Below, piece after piece: positions 53,463-62,928 of a DNA stretch of 64,000 bases (position 1 is its first letter; each line of letters begins with the position of its first letter). Position numbers and translations under genes: made by a program. The notes beneath the pieces are model-generated. The model did not search any database. It saw only the letters and a program-made list of their open reading frames with translations, and was not told the origin of the DNA. This stretch comes from JALORV01 sp963724365 (GTDB lineage: Bacteria; Pseudomonadota; Gammaproteobacteria; Burkholderiales; Burkholderiaceae_F), in assembly GCA_963724365.1 (NCBI GenBank), contig CAVRUR010000013.1:248001-312000 (forward strand), in the 5' to 3' direction.

Positions 53463-56207
53463 CTAGAGCGTCCGGGCGATTTCCTGGACTTCGAAAATCT
53501 CCAGTTGATCGCCTTCCTTGATGTCGTCATATCCCTTGAGGCTGAGACCACATTCGAAGCCCGCCTTGACTTCCTTGACGTCATCCTTGAATCGCTTGAG
53601 CGAATCGAGCTCGCCGGTCCAGATGACAACGCTGTCGCGCAGCAGGCGCGCGCTCGCTGTGCGCTTGACCACGCCGTCGAGCACCATGCAGCCGGCCACC
53701 GCACCGATCTTCGGGACGCGGAAGATCTGGCGGATCTCGACGGTTCCCAGCACCTGCTCGCGTTGCTCGGGTGACAGCAGTCCCGACAGCGCCGCCTTCA
53801 CCTCGTCGACTGCGTCATAGATGATGTTGTAGTAGCGGATGTCGATGCCGTTGCCCTCGGCCAGCTTGCGCGCCGAAACTTCCGCGCGCACGTTGAAACC
53901 GATGATCACCGCCTTCGACGCAAGCGCGAGGTTGATGTCGCTTTCCGTGATGCCGCCTACCTGCGCATGCACCACCTGGACCTTGACCTCGTCGGTCGAC
54001 AGCTTCGTCAGCGCATGGGTGAGCGCTTCCTGCGAACCCTGGACATCGGCTTTGATGATCAGCGGCAGTGTCCGTGCAGCACCCTCGCCCACGTTCTCGA
54101 ACATGTTTTCGAGCTTGGCGGCCTGCTGCCTGGCCAGCTTGGTGTCGCGGAACTTGCCCTGGCGAAACAGCGCAATCTCGCGCGCCTTGCGCTCGTCGCC
54201 GAGGACAATGAGTTCGTCGCCGGCGGCCGGCACATCCGACAGCCCCTGGATCTCGACCGGGATCGACGGGCCAGCTTCCTGGATCGGCTTTCCGGTTTCG
54301 TCCAGCATCGCGCGGACGCGGCCGAAGCTCGAGCCCGCCAGCACGACATCTCCGCGCTTGAGCGTGCCGCTCTGGACCAACACCGTGGCGACCGGGCCGC
54401 GACCTTTGTCGAGCTGCGACTCGATCACGAGGCCCTTGGCCGGGCCGTCCTTGATCGCCTTGAACTCGCGCACCTCGGCCTGCAGCAGCACGTTTTCCAG
54501 CAACTCGTCGACGCCCTTGCCGGTCTTCGCCGACACCTGGATGAACGGCGACTCGCCACCGTAGTCCTCGGGGACGACTCCGTTGGCCACCAGTTCCTGC
54601 TTGACCCGGTCCGGGTTGGCTTCGGGCTTGTCCATCTTGTTCAGGGCCACGACCAGGGGAACGCCCGCGGCCTTCGCGTGCGCAATCGCCTCCTTGGTCT
54701 GCGGCATTACTCCGTCATCGGCCGCCACCACCAGGATGACGATGTCGGTCGCCTTGGCACCACGCGCGCGCATCGCCGTGAAGGCTTCGTGGCCGGGCGT
54801 GTCAAGGAACGTGATGATGCCGCGCGGCGTTTCGACGTGATAGGCGCCGATGTGCTGCGTGATCCCGCCCGCTTCGCCCGCTGCCACCTTGGTACGGCGG
54901 ATGTAGTCGAGCAGCGAGGTCTTGCCGTGGTCGACGTGGCCCATGATCGTGACGACCGGCGGACGCGGCTCCGGCACAGCCTCGGGACCGGTCGAGATGG
55001 ACGCCGTGGCTTCGCGCTCGGCGAGCAGCGCCTCGGGATCGTCCAGCTTGGCGGCGATCGGGTTGTGGCCGAGTTCACCGACGATAATCATCGCGGTGTC
55101 CTGATCAAGCACCTGGTTGATCGTGACCATCTGGCCAAGCTTCATCAGCACCTTGATGACCTCGGCCGCCTTGACGGACATCTTGTGGGCCAGTTCGGCC
55201 ACGGTGATCGTTTCCGGCACCGACACATCGCGCACCGTCGCCTCGGCCGGAGCCGCAGCCTGCGCGCCGTCGCTTTCGTCGCGTCCATGCTTGCGGTGCC
55301 CCTTGGGTCCGCGCCAGGCGCCGGTGCCTCCAGAGGAGTCACCGCGCGTCTTGAGCTGACGTTTCTTCTGCTGCTCCTCGGACCAGCTGGAGGCTAGCTT
55401 GCCGCTCTTGATTTCCTTGACGCCCGGCTTCTTGTCGTCTTTCTTGCCTTCGCCTGGCTTGGATTCGGGCTTGGTGGTGGGCTTGTGCAACGTACCTGCC
55501 GTGGCTGCCGTTGCGGCGGGTTCGGCCGGCTTCACTACCTTCTTGGGCGCCGACATCATGGACTTGATGGCGGCGACTTCGTCTTCGACTGCGCGGCGAG
55601 CGCGTTGCTGTGCAGCCACCGCCTCTTTGGCGGCACGGTCCGCGTCGCGTTGCGCTTGTTCGGCACGCGCAAGCTCGGCTGCGGCTGCGGCCTCGCGCTC
55701 ACGTGCACCTTCGACGTCGTGCTGTTCTTTCTGCTGAGCCGCGGCAAGCTCGCGCTGTGCGTGCTCGGCGCGCTCGCGCGCCTCCTGCATCTGGCGCGCA
55801 GTGAACTCGGCCTGGCGACGCGCTTCCTCTTCGCGCTTGGCGAGCTCGGCTTCGTCGATGACTGGAGCGGCCGGCGCAACTGGCGCCTCGGGTTCCGGTG
55901 CAGCCTCGTCGCGCTTGACGAACACGCGCTTCTTGCGCACCTCGACCTGGATCGTGCGCGCCTTGCCCGATGCATCCGCCTGTTTGATTTCGGTCGTTTG
56001 CTTGCGCGTCAGCGTGATCTTCTTCTTCTCGGCGGCCTCGCCGCCGTGGGCCTTGCGCAGCGACTCCAGCAGGCGCGCCTTGTCGTCGTCGGACAGCGGG
56101 TCGCCCTCGGCTTCCTTGACGACTCCGGCCGACTTGAGTTGCTCGATCAGCAACTGCGGCGGAACCTTGAGTTCCGTCGCAAACTGGGCCACGGTGATGC
56201 TTGCCAT
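53463..56207 (-). CDS. infB: Translation initiation factor IF-2
   Basis: 914 residues. An N-terminal IF2_N motif (MASITVAQFATELKVPPQLL) leads to a long charged Ala/Glu/Lys coiled region (about 90-250). A second IF2_N (VPETITVAELAHKMSVKA) precedes the GTPase domain with GHVDHGKTSLLDYI, DTPGHEAFT and NKMDKPEA. The C-terminal domains bind fMet-tRNA. No internal frameshift is seen. It follows nusA by 42 bases. Confidence 0.97.
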   Translation of the reverse strand: MASITVAQFATELKVPPQLLIEQLKSAGVVKEAEGDPLSDDDKARLLESLRKAHGGEAAEKKKITLTRKQTTEIKQADASGKARTIQVEVRKKRVFVKRDEAAPEPEAPVAPAAPVIDEAELAKREEEARRQAEFTARQMQEARERAEHAQRELAAAQQKEQHDVEGAREREAAAAAELARAEQAQRDADRAAKEAVAAQQRARRAVEDEVAAIKSMMSAPKKVVKPAEPAATAATAGTLHKPTTKPESKPGEGKKDDKKPGVKEIKSGKLASSWSEEQQKKRQLKTRGDSSGGTGAWRGPKGHRKHGRDESDGAQAAAPAEATVRDVSVPETITVAELAHKMSVKAAEVIKVLMKLGQMVTINQVLDQDTAMIIVGELGHNPIAAKLDDPEALLAEREATASISTGPEAVPEPRPPVVTIMGHVDHGKTSLLDYIRRTKVAAGEAGGITQHIGAYHVETPRGIITFLDTPGHEAFTAMRARGAKATDIVILVVAADDGVMPQTKEAIAHAKAAGVPLVVALNKMDKPEANPDRVKQELVANGVVPEDYGGESPFIQVSAKTGKGVDELLENVLLQAEVREFKAIKDGPAKGLVIESQLDKGRGPVATVLVQSGTLKRGDVVLAGSSFGRVRAMLDETGKPIQEAGPSIPVEIQGLSDVPAAGDELIVLGDERKAREIALFRQGKFRDTKLARQQAAKLENMFENVGEGAARTLPLIIKADVQGSQEALTHALTKLSTDEVKVQVVHAQVGGITESDINLALASKAVIIGFNVRAEVSARKLAEGNGIDIRYYNIIYDAVDEVKAALSGLLSPEQREQVLGTVEIRQIFRVPKIGAVAGCMVLDGVVKRTASARLLRDSVVIWTGELDSLKRFKDDVKEVKAGFECGLSLKGYDDIKEGDQLEIFEVQEIARTL

Positions 56208-56249
56208 AGAGTTCCTTATCCCTGCTGTCCGACCAGCCCGCGCCGCCGG

Positions 56250-57746
56250 CTACTGCTCCGCCGATTCGAACCAGTGTGCGCGAGCGGCCATGATCAGCCC
56301 CTTCGCGCGCTCATCGTCGATGCCGGTCATTTCCGTCAACTCGTCGACTGCCAGCTCTCCGAGGTCGTCGCGCGTGCGTATCGAATTCTCAGCAAGCTTG
56401 GCCGCGAGGTCCGCGTCCATGCCTTCGAGGTCGAGCAGATCCTTTTCGGCCTGCTCGAGGTTCTCTTCGCGCTTGATCGCTTCCGTCAGCAGCGCATTGC
56501 GCGCGCGGTTGCGCAGTTCCTCGACCGTTTCCTCGTCGAACGCCTCGATCTCCATGAGTTCGTTGACGGGAACGTAGGCGATTTCCTCGAGCGTCGAGAA
56601 CCCTTCCTGGATCAGGATGTTGGCAATCTCCTCGTCGACGTCGAGCTTTTCGATGAAGGTCTGGCGCACGCCGACCTGTTCGCTTTCCTGCTTCTGGGCG
56701 GATTCCTCGGCCGTCATGATGTTGATCTGCCAGCCGGTCATTTCGGCGGCCAGCCTGACGTTCTGACCGCTGCGGCCGATCGCTATCGCGAGGTTGTCCT
56801 CGTCGACCACAACGTCCATCGCATGCTTGTCCTCATCGACGACGATCGAGCTGACATTGGCCGGTGCCAGCGCGCCGATGACGAACTGCGCCGGATCGTC
56901 CGACCACAGCACGATGTCGACGCGCTCGCCGGCCAGTTCATTGGTCACGGCCTGCACGCGCGAGCCGCGCATGCCGACGCAGGTGCCGATCGGGTCGATG
57001 CGGCGGTCGTTGGTCCACACGGCGATCTTGGCGCGCACGCCCGGATCGCGCGCGGCCGACTTGATCACCAGCAGTCCCTGTTCGATCTCAGGCACCTCGA
57101 ACTCGAAGAGTTTCATCAGGAACTCGGGCGAGGTGCGCGACAGGATCACCTGGGGTCCGCGCGCGAGACGGTCGATCTTCTGCACGAAGGCCCGGCAGCG
57201 ATCGCCGATGCGCAGGTTTTCCTTCGGGATCATCTCGCTGCGCGGCAGTCGGGCTTCGACCTTGCCGATCTCGATGATGGCGTCGCCCTTGTCCATGCGC
57301 TTGATGGTGCCGCTGACAATCTGGTCGCCGCGTGCCAGGAAGTCGGACAGCAGTTGCTCACGCTCGGCGTCGCGGATCTTCTGCAGGATCACCTGCTTGG
57401 TGTCCTGCGCGAAGCGGCGCCCAGTCGAGAGGTCCTGGCGCGGCAGCAATTCCTCGATGTGCTCGTCGATCTCGATGTCGGCGATCTGGTCGCGCGCATC
57501 CGACAGGATGATATGGTGGCCGGGTTCCTGCAGACCCGCTTCGTCGGGCACCACCAGCCAACGGCGATAGGCGTCGTACTCGCCCGATTCGCGATCGACC
57601 GCGACGCGGATGTCGACGTCTTCCTCGGCGAACAGCTTCTTCGTGGCCATCGCCAACGCCGATTCGAGCGCGCCGAAGACGGTTTCCTTCGGGACGTTCT
57701 TTTCGCGCGCCAGCGCATCGACCAACAGCAGTATCTCTCGACTCAT
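56250..57746 (-). CDS. nusA: Transcription termination/antitermination factor NusA
   Basis: 498 residues starting MSREILLLVDALAREKNVPKE. It has the NusA N-terminal domain (1-125), S1 domain (about 135-200), KH1-KH2 pair (VRGSRVQAV-like and AIGRSGQNVRLA) and two C-terminal acidic repeats (from NILIQEGFSTLEEIAY to the end). It binds RNA polymerase and nascent RNA. It begins 7 bases after the rimP stop region. Confidence 0.97.
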   Translation of the reverse strand: MSREILLLVDALAREKNVPKETVFGALESALAMATKKLFAEEDVDIRVAVDRESGEYDAYRRWLVVPDEAGLQEPGHHIILSDARDQIADIEIDEHIEELLPRQDLSTGRRFAQDTKQVILQKIRDAEREQLLSDFLARGDQIVSGTIKRMDKGDAIIEIGKVEARLPRSEMIPKENLRIGDRCRAFVQKIDRLARGPQVILSRTSPEFLMKLFEFEVPEIEQGLLVIKSAARDPGVRAKIAVWTNDRRIDPIGTCVGMRGSRVQAVTNELAGERVDIVLWSDDPAQFVIGALAPANVSSIVVDEDKHAMDVVVDEDNLAIAIGRSGQNVRLAAEMTGWQINIMTAEESAQKQESEQVGVRQTFIEKLDVDEEIANILIQEGFSTLEEIAYVPVNELMEIEAFDEETVEELRNRARNALLTEAIKREENLEQAEKDLLDLEGMDADLAAKLAENSIRTRDDLGELAVDELTEMTGIDDERAKGLIMAARAHWFESAEQ

Positions 57747-57752
57747 CGCGGT

Positions 57753-58350
57753 CTACTCCTTGCTCCCGCCCCTGAAGTTCAATTCAGGTACCAGCTTCGC
57801 CTTGTCCACCTCACCGAGCGCGAATTCCACGATCGCTCCCGGCGCGGGTTCCACTTTCCTGCCCGGCCGCCCGCCGCCGGACGCCTTCGCGCCCGCGCGA
57901 CCGTGCGCCGGAGCGCCCTTCTTCGCGGCCGACGCCGCGCCATCTTCCGCAGCAAGCTGCATCCGCACTCTCTCGGCACCTGTGGCGCCGACGAGTTCCA
58001 GCAATCGTCCCGTGCAGGCGCTTGCGGCCCCCGGCTGTGGCCAGCGGTGCATACAACTGCACCTGCACGTCACTGCCGGTGAAGCGGACGTAGTCCCGTG
58101 CCCGCTTCAACGGACGATCCAGTCCCGGCGACGACACCTCGAGCCGGGCGTAGTCGATATCCTCGACTGCGAACAGGTGCGTCAGCTGACGGCTGACGCG
58201 CTCGCAGTCCGCAATTCCAATACCCCCTGCACGATCAATCGTCACGCGCAGCAAGCCGGCCGCGAGGCGCTCGGCATCGACGAACTCGTATCCGAGTCCT
58301 TCGACAGTGCGTCCGATCGTCTCTTCCACCGCGCTTGCCACACCTGCCAT
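57753..58350 (-). pseudogene. rimP: Ribosome maturation factor RimP, interrupted by a +1 frameshift
   Basis: The frame from 58350 (MAGVASAVEETIGRTVEGLGYEFV) encodes the RimP N-terminal domain with SSPGLDRPLKRARDY. At RKRLHG it leaves the family, entering an Arg-rich nonsense tail. The true C-terminal domain continues in another frame (RLLELVGATGAERVRM to VDKAKLVPELNFRG) and ends at 57753. Dropping one base of the GGG (plus-strand CCC 58009-58011) rejoins the two as RKRLHGRLLELVG. RimP is important for 30S assembly and both halves are intact, so a sequence error is likelier than loss. The Ala/Gly/Lys-rich insert in the C-domain is unusually long. Confidence 0.88.
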
Positions 58351-58416
58351 CGCCCGATCACCTCTTCACGGCGTGGCCACGAAATCTGTCGAGCCGCCGC
58401 AAAACGCCGCCCGGAA

Positions 58417-58441
58417 ATAAAAAATGGGCTCGAGAGCCCAT
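58417..58441 (-). terminator. Rho-independent terminator after rluB
   Basis: atgggct (58424-58430) pairs with agcccat (58435-58441) over a cgag loop. On the minus strand the stem is followed by TTTTTTATTT. It separates the scpB-rluB transcript from the rimP operon, whose promoter must then lie within 58351-58416 or read through. Confidence 0.8.
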
Positions 58442-58597
58442 CCGTTGAATTCAACAGGCTTGCGCAGCAACTGCGGTGCCACGCAACCGACGCCCGCCTG
58501 ATCGAATATCGATCGGCGCGCACTCCGGCAACCGCGCATTATAGGGGCGTAACCGCGCTGCAACAAGCGGTGGGCGGCAGCAGCCGCCTCGGGTCGC

Positions 58598-60142
58598 CTA
58601 ATAGGTGCGCTGCGGTTTGCCCCGCTTGAAACGCGCCGGCCGGCCGTTGTTAGGCAGGCCGTGGCCAGCCGCGATGTAGTTGACGCTGCTGGTCATCGGA
58701 TCGGGTTGCTTCGGCGGGCGGTTTCCTTGCGGCTTGCCCTTACCGCGGCCCTGGCCCTGTCCTTGCCCCTGTCCTTGCCCCTGGCCCTGACCAAAGCTCC
58801 TGCCTTGCCCGTAACCCGGACCCTGACCGTAGCCTTGTCCCTGGCCGTAGCCACTGATCGGGCTGTAGCTCTGCCCGCCCGGCGTGAGACCCAGATTCGG
58901 GCCCTGGCCGGGTTTGCGCCCGCGGCCCGGCCCGCCCTTGCCGCGCCCGCCCTTGCCGGAATGCGGCTGGCTGGGGCCGCGGCTGCGAACCTCGTCGATG
59001 GCCATGCCCAGGTCGTGCACCCAGGCCTGGACCCACTCGGGCGCAAGCTCGTAGAAGCGCCCGCGCGCCACGCTGCGCGGCAACTGGATCGCGCCGAAGC
59101 GGATCCGGATCAGTCGACTGACCGTCAAGCCGATCGCCTCGAAGATGCGCCGAACTTCGCGGTTGCGCCCTTCGCTGAGTGCGACCCGATACCAGTGGTT
59201 CACACCCTGGCCACCGGCATCCTCGACCTTGCTGAACTTGGCCGGACCGTCCTCGAGCTGCACGCCGTCCAGCAGTTGCTGGCGCTGGGTCTCGGTCACT
59301 TCTCCGAGCACGCGTACGGCGTACTCGCGCTCGACCTCGTAGCGCGGATGCATCAGCCGATTGGCCAGTTCGCCCGACGTCGTGAACAGGATCAGGCCCT
59401 CGGTATTCAGGTCGAGCCGGCCGACAGCGACCCAGCGTCCGCCGGAGACCTTGGGCAACTTCTCGAAGACCGTCGGGCGCTCGCCCGGATCGTCCTGCGT
59501 GACGATTTCGCCGACCGGCTTGTGATACAGCAGCACACGCGGCGGCCGGCCCCCGGCGGGACGGCGCTGCAGCGGCTTGCCGTTGACGCGCACCTGGTCG
59601 TTGGGCATGACGCGCTGCCCGATGTGCGCAGGCTGTCCGTTCACCGACACCCGGCCCGCGATGATCAATTCTTCCATGTCGCGGCGCGAACCGATACCGG
59701 CATCGGCGAGGACCTTGTGCAGCTTTTCCGACTGCGCGTTCAGCGCCTGCTTGGCTGCGCGCCGCCCGCGGTCGAGCACTTCGCGCGGCAAGGCAACATC
59801 GGCCATCGCGGCGGGATTGATGTCGTCGTCCTCTCCGGCCAGTGGCACCGGTGGAGATTCGGCCGGGGCCGCGACCACCGGAACATTTGCCGGTGCAGGA
59901 CGCATCCGCATCACCGCGACCACCGCGACCGCGTCGACGCCGGCCGTGCGGCCCGCGCTGCCTCGGACTGTCATCACCCTGGGCGTCGGTTCCGCCCGAG
60001 GGCGCGATCGCGACATTGCCGTCGATGTCGTCCGTGAAGTTCGCTCGGACTCGTCGTCGCGCGGAGTCGCCGCACTCGCCTCACCATGGCAGGACTCATC
60101 GGATTCGTCGGAATTTCGTCGTCGTCGGGATCGAGGAGGCAC
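58598..60142 (-). CDS. rluB: 23S rRNA pseudouridine(2605) synthase with Gly-Gln-rich tail
   Basis: The conserved part runs from an S4 domain (LHKVLADAGIGSRRDMEELII) through the RsuA/RluB core with the catalytic aspartate in VGRLDLNTEGLILFT, to EVRRIFEAIGL and RFYELAPEWVQAW. The C-terminus is a low-complexity tail of GYGQGQ/GQGQGQ repeats and basic residues. The start is uncertain: the open frame reaches a GTG at 60142, but an ATG at 60144 in another frame is also a natural start. Between 59900 and 60140 the alternate frame (FTDDIDGNVAIAPSGG, GRRRRGRGGRG) looks at least as coding-like. One or two small indels in the N-terminal extension are therefore likely. Confidence 0.88.
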   Translation of the reverse strand: MPPRSRRRRNSDESDESCHGEASAATPRDDESERTSRTTSTAMSRSRPRAEPTPRVMTVRGSAGRTAGVDAVAVVAVMRMRPAPANVPVVAAPAESPPVPLAGEDDDINPAAMADVALPREVLDRGRRAAKQALNAQSEKLHKVLADAGIGSRRDMEELIIAGRVSVNGQPAHIGQRVMPNDQVRVNGKPLQRRPAGGRPPRVLLYHKPVGEIVTQDDPGERPTVFEKLPKVSGGRWVAVGRLDLNTEGLILFTTSGELANRLMHPRYEVEREYAVRVLGEVTETQRQQLLDGVQLEDGPAKFSKVEDAGGQGVNHWYRVALSEGRNREVRRIFEAIGLTVSRLIRIRFGAIQLPRSVARGRFYELAPEWVQAWVHDLGMAIDEVRSRGPSQPHSGKGGRGKGGPGRGRKPGQGPNLGLTPGGQSYSPISGYGQGQGYGQGPGYGQGRSFGQGQGQGQGQGQGQGRGKGKPQGNRPPKQPDPMTSSVNYIAAGHGLPNNGRPARFKRGKPQRTY

Positions 60143-60156
60143 TCATCGGATGGAAC

Positions 60157-60849
60157 TCAGGCGGGAGTCGCTGCCGAGTGAGGTCGAGGAGGTGCGGGTT
60201 CAGCGGAGTACTCGGCGTCCGCCGCCGCAAGAGCCGCGGACGACGGCGCAGCGTCGGCCTCGGCGGGTTTCCGTGCCTGTGCCCCATGGCGCGCACGGCA
60301 TCGGCGAACTGAAGTTCGAATTCAGGAGCGACGGTCGCGCCCTCCTCGAGGATCGGCAGTTCGTCCAGCGATCGCAGTCCGAGGTCGTCGAGGAATGCGC
60401 GCGTGGTTGCGAACAGGGCCGGACGTCCCGGCGTCTCGCGGTGGCCGATGACCTCGATCCAGCCGCGCTCTTCGAGCGTCCTGATGACCGGCGCTCGAGA
60501 CGGTGACACCGCGGATGTCCTCGATGTCGCCGCGCGTGACCGGCTGACGATAGGCAATGATCGCCAGCGTTTCGAGCACGGCGCGCGAGTACTTCGGCGC
60601 TTTCTCCGGATTCAGGCGATCGAGGTACGGACGCATCGATGCCGCACTCTGGAAGCGCCAGCCCGAGGCCAGTGCCACCAGTTCGATGCCGCGACCGGTC
60701 CAGTCCGTGCGCAGTTCGTCGAGCAGCACGCGCAGCGTGTCGGCGTTGATCTCGTCGTTGAACATGCGCCGCATTTCGCTGAGCGACAGCGGCTGCTCGG
60801 CGGTCAACAGCGCCGCTTCGAGCACGATCTTGGCTTCTTGCGTATTCAT
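60157..60849 (-). pseudogene. scpB: Segregation and condensation protein B, interrupted by two frameshifts
   Basis: The frame from 60849 (MNTQEAKIVLEAALLTAEQP) gives the first winged-helix of ScpB up to RGDIEDIRGVTVSS, then loses similarity. The family sequence resumes in a second frame (PVIRTLEERGWIEVIGHRET to FADAVRAMG); one extra base near 60491-60494 explains this. A second shift, one base missing in the CCCC at 60282-60285, would lead into a natural Ala/Glu-rich tail ending at 60157. ScpB works with SMC and ScpA in chromosome condensation. The coding signal is intact across all three pieces, which argues for sequence error. If only the second frame were used, the stop would be at 60096. 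Confidence 0.82.
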
Positions 60850-61201
60850 CGTCTCCCGTTCGGAGAGAAGCTGGCAATCGACCCTTGGCACGCCACGCCT
60901 CGGTCCTCAAGCGAAGACCGAATGCGTGCCTGCTGAAGCACCGCAATCGACTGCCTGGAAATCTTGGAAGCGGAGTTCGAAGACCGCGGAGAGCGGCGAG
61001 CGTGTCGTTGTTGGAGCCTGCCGAGCGCGGAGTCGGACGATCCGGCAACTCAAGTCGGCCCGGGTCGAAAAAGCAACGCGCAGGACCGACGAAATTCTGA
61101 CTGAAATCAGTCTATCACAGCAATCTGCGCCGACAAGACGCCCGTGGGCGATTCATCCAATCGGTCGAGCGATGCGCCTCGCCGCGGCTACTGCAAATGC
61201 C
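60850..61201. other. Intergenic region upstream of scpB
   Basis: About 350 bases without a gene I can support. It contains a palindrome gactga-aa-tcagtc at 61102-61115. On the minus strand there is a weak promoter-like TTGCTG followed 17 bases later by TCAGAA over the same spot. A leader of about 200 bases would follow before scpB. Confidence 0.35.
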
Positions 61202-61647
61202 CTAGCGGCGACGGCTGGCGGCGCTTACGCAACCCGCGTAGAAAACGAAGAACTCGTTGACCTCCACGTCGAAAACGCGCCGCTGCACGGCGGGATCGAC
61301 ATCGAGCAACGCACGCACGTCGTCCGCCGTGGAGCCGCTCATGACGATGAATCCCTTGTCGGAGTAGCGCGCGCCGACGACCACGCGGCCCTCTTTCCGT
61401 AACCGGGCCAGGTTGGCGGAATGTTCCCGGAAGTGCGCCTGTTCCGCCGCCGGCTTTGCCGGATCCCAACCGGGCCCGGTTCGAAACTCGACTGCGAAGA
61501 GCGGCGCATCGAGTGCGCTGCCCTGCGCTGGTGCCTGGCCCGGCGCCGGCTGCGCGGGGGCTGAATCGATCTGCGCGGCCGACTGCGCGGAGTATGCGCA
61601 CCGGTCAGCGATACCAGCAGCGTGGACATCATGGCGCGACGATTCAT
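61202..61647 (-). pseudogene. Exported YciI-like protein, interrupted by a frameshift
   Basis: From the ATG at 61647 (MNRRAMMSTLLVSLTGA, GGGGAG upstream) a signal peptide is read, then the frame becomes Arg/Ser nonsense. In the neighbouring frame the sequence is coherent: AYSAQSAAQIDSAPAQPAPG, a YciI-type ferredoxin-like domain (FREHSANLARLRKEGRVVVG, GFIVMSGSTADDVRALLD) and a stop at 61202. A one-base deletion or two-base insertion near 61594-61603 joins them. Cytoplasmic YciI proteins are small enzymes or binding proteins of unclear role; this one would be exported. Confidence 0.7.
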
Positions 61648-61735
61648 CTCATCTCCCCCGACTGCCTGACTCAGCCCCATCGTTTCGTGGCTCTGCGTGC
61701 GCAGCGGCGACCTGCGGACCGCGGACTCGCCCGTC

Positions 61736-62314
61736 TCATTCCACCGCAATACGCATGATTGGTCGGCGCGGCTTGCGCCGGACCACCTCGACGAAGCCGG
61801 CATCATCGAACATCGACTTTGCACCGAACCACATCGACTCATCGTTCGTGCGGCGCGCAGCGTCCACCGGATACGCTTCGAGCAGTTCGGCGCCGCGGCG
61901 GCGGGCGTAGTCCATCGCGCCGGCGAGCAGTGCGCGCGCCACTCCCTGACCCCGGTAGCGTGACGGCACGACGAAGCAGATGATCGACCAGACTGGCGTT
62001 TCATCGACCGCCTTCATGACCGGCGAGCGACGCAACTTCAGGTACTCCTCGCGCGGCCCCAGCGAAATCCACCCGACCGGTACCTTGGCGTCGTAGCCGA
62101 TGAGTCCTGGCGGTCGCCCCGAGTCGACCAGCGCCTTCAGTTCCGCGCGATTCGCTTGCGCGTGCGAGATGCCTGCCGGAAGTTCGGCGCGTGACCCGCT
62201 GCGGCGGTAATACATGCACCAGCAATTGCGCGCCACCGAGCACCCCGCGGCACCGAACACGGCCTCGAGGTCGGGCCAACGGCCCGGGGTCAGCGGACGC
62301 ACCTGGATATTCAT
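61736..62314 (-). CDS. GNAT-family N-acetyltransferase
   Basis: 192 residues from MNIQVRPLTPGRWPDLEAVF. The acetyl-CoA loop is VVPSRYRGQGVARALLAGAMDYA. An N-terminal CWCMYYRR segment is typical of a subgroup of GNAT proteins with a conserved Cys-Trp motif. The substrate is unknown. Longer frames upstream show no similarity. Confidence 0.82.
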   Translation of the reverse strand: MNIQVRPLTPGRWPDLEAVFGAAGCSVARNCWCMYYRRSGSRAELPAGISHAQANRAELKALVDSGRPPGLIGYDAKVPVGWISLGPREEYLKLRRSPVMKAVDETPVWSIICFVVPSRYRGQGVARALLAGAMDYARRRGAELLEAYPVDAARRTNDESMWFGAKSMFDDAGFVEVVRRKPRRPIMRIAVE

Positions 62315-62361
62315 TATCAATCTCCGGCCTGTGCTTGCTGCGCAAATCTCATTCGCCCGAC

Positions 62362-62850
62362 TCACCGCCCGGCCAGCAGTGCTGCGCGGCGCTCGAGGCT
62401 GGACTTCGGCCAGTATTCCGACGCCCGGTAGTACTCCGGGACCGCCAAAGCTCCCGGCAGCAACTGCACCCACGGCTGCTTCGACGCCGTGTAGATATGT
62501 ATGTCGGGCGGAAAGCGATCCGGTTCATCGAGGGTCCCGACACGCACGAAACGAACCAAGTCACCCGCGCCGGAATAGTTGCTCCACACGGCCACGCGGC
62601 ACATCGGACAGCGGGCAATCTTCTGGCCCTTGCCGCTGTTCGATGGGGTATCCACGAGATCGACGTCGCCTGAGAGAAATTCCACCCGCGTGGCTTCTAT
62701 CAGTGCATTGAGTGCAAAAGAGGCGCCGGTCTCGCGCTGACACCAGCGGCAATGGCAGCAATGCACGATGAGCGGTGGACCGGCCATCCGGTAGCGGACA
62801 TGGCGGCAGGTGCACCCTCCTTCGAACCACCGTTGGTTGGCGTCGCTCAT
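62362..62850 (-). CDS. GFA-family (CENP-V/GFA) zinc-binding protein
   Basis: 162 residues from MSDANQRWFEGGC, with GGGAG six bases upstream. Cysteine pairs match the GFA fold: GCTCRH, HCCHCRWCQRETG and CPMCRV. The family is named for glutathione-dependent formaldehyde-activating enzyme, but most members are uncharacterised, and a formaldehyde role should not be assumed. Separated from the GNAT gene by 47 bases on the same strand. Confidence 0.82.
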   Translation of the reverse strand: MSDANQRWFEGGCTCRHVRYRMAGPPLIVHCCHCRWCQRETGASFALNALIEATRVEFLSGDVDLVDTPSNSGKGQKIARCPMCRVAVWSNYSGAGDLVRFVRVGTLDEPDRFPPDIHIYTASKQPWVQLLPGALAVPEYYRASEYWPKSSLERRAALLAGR

Positions 62851-62928
62851 CCACATCTCCCGCGTTCGACAAGCTGTCAGTACAAACACGCCCTGCCATG
62901 GGCACGGCAGACCGAAGCAGCGCGGCCG

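Noticed and set aside
55485..58082. Long plus-strand open frame opposite infB and nusA
   Set aside because: It is antisense to two essential genes with full motif support and has no recognisable domain or ribosome site.
60096..60142. Sixteen-residue frame at 60144 as a separate small gene between scpB and rluB
   Set aside because: It lies where the rluB extension and scpB tail frames collide and is better explained by local indels and an uncertain rluB start.
61475..61500. T-loop-like ggttcgaaactc suggesting a tRNA
   Set aside because: No acceptor, anticodon or D-arm can be folded around it; it is inside the YciI-like coding region.
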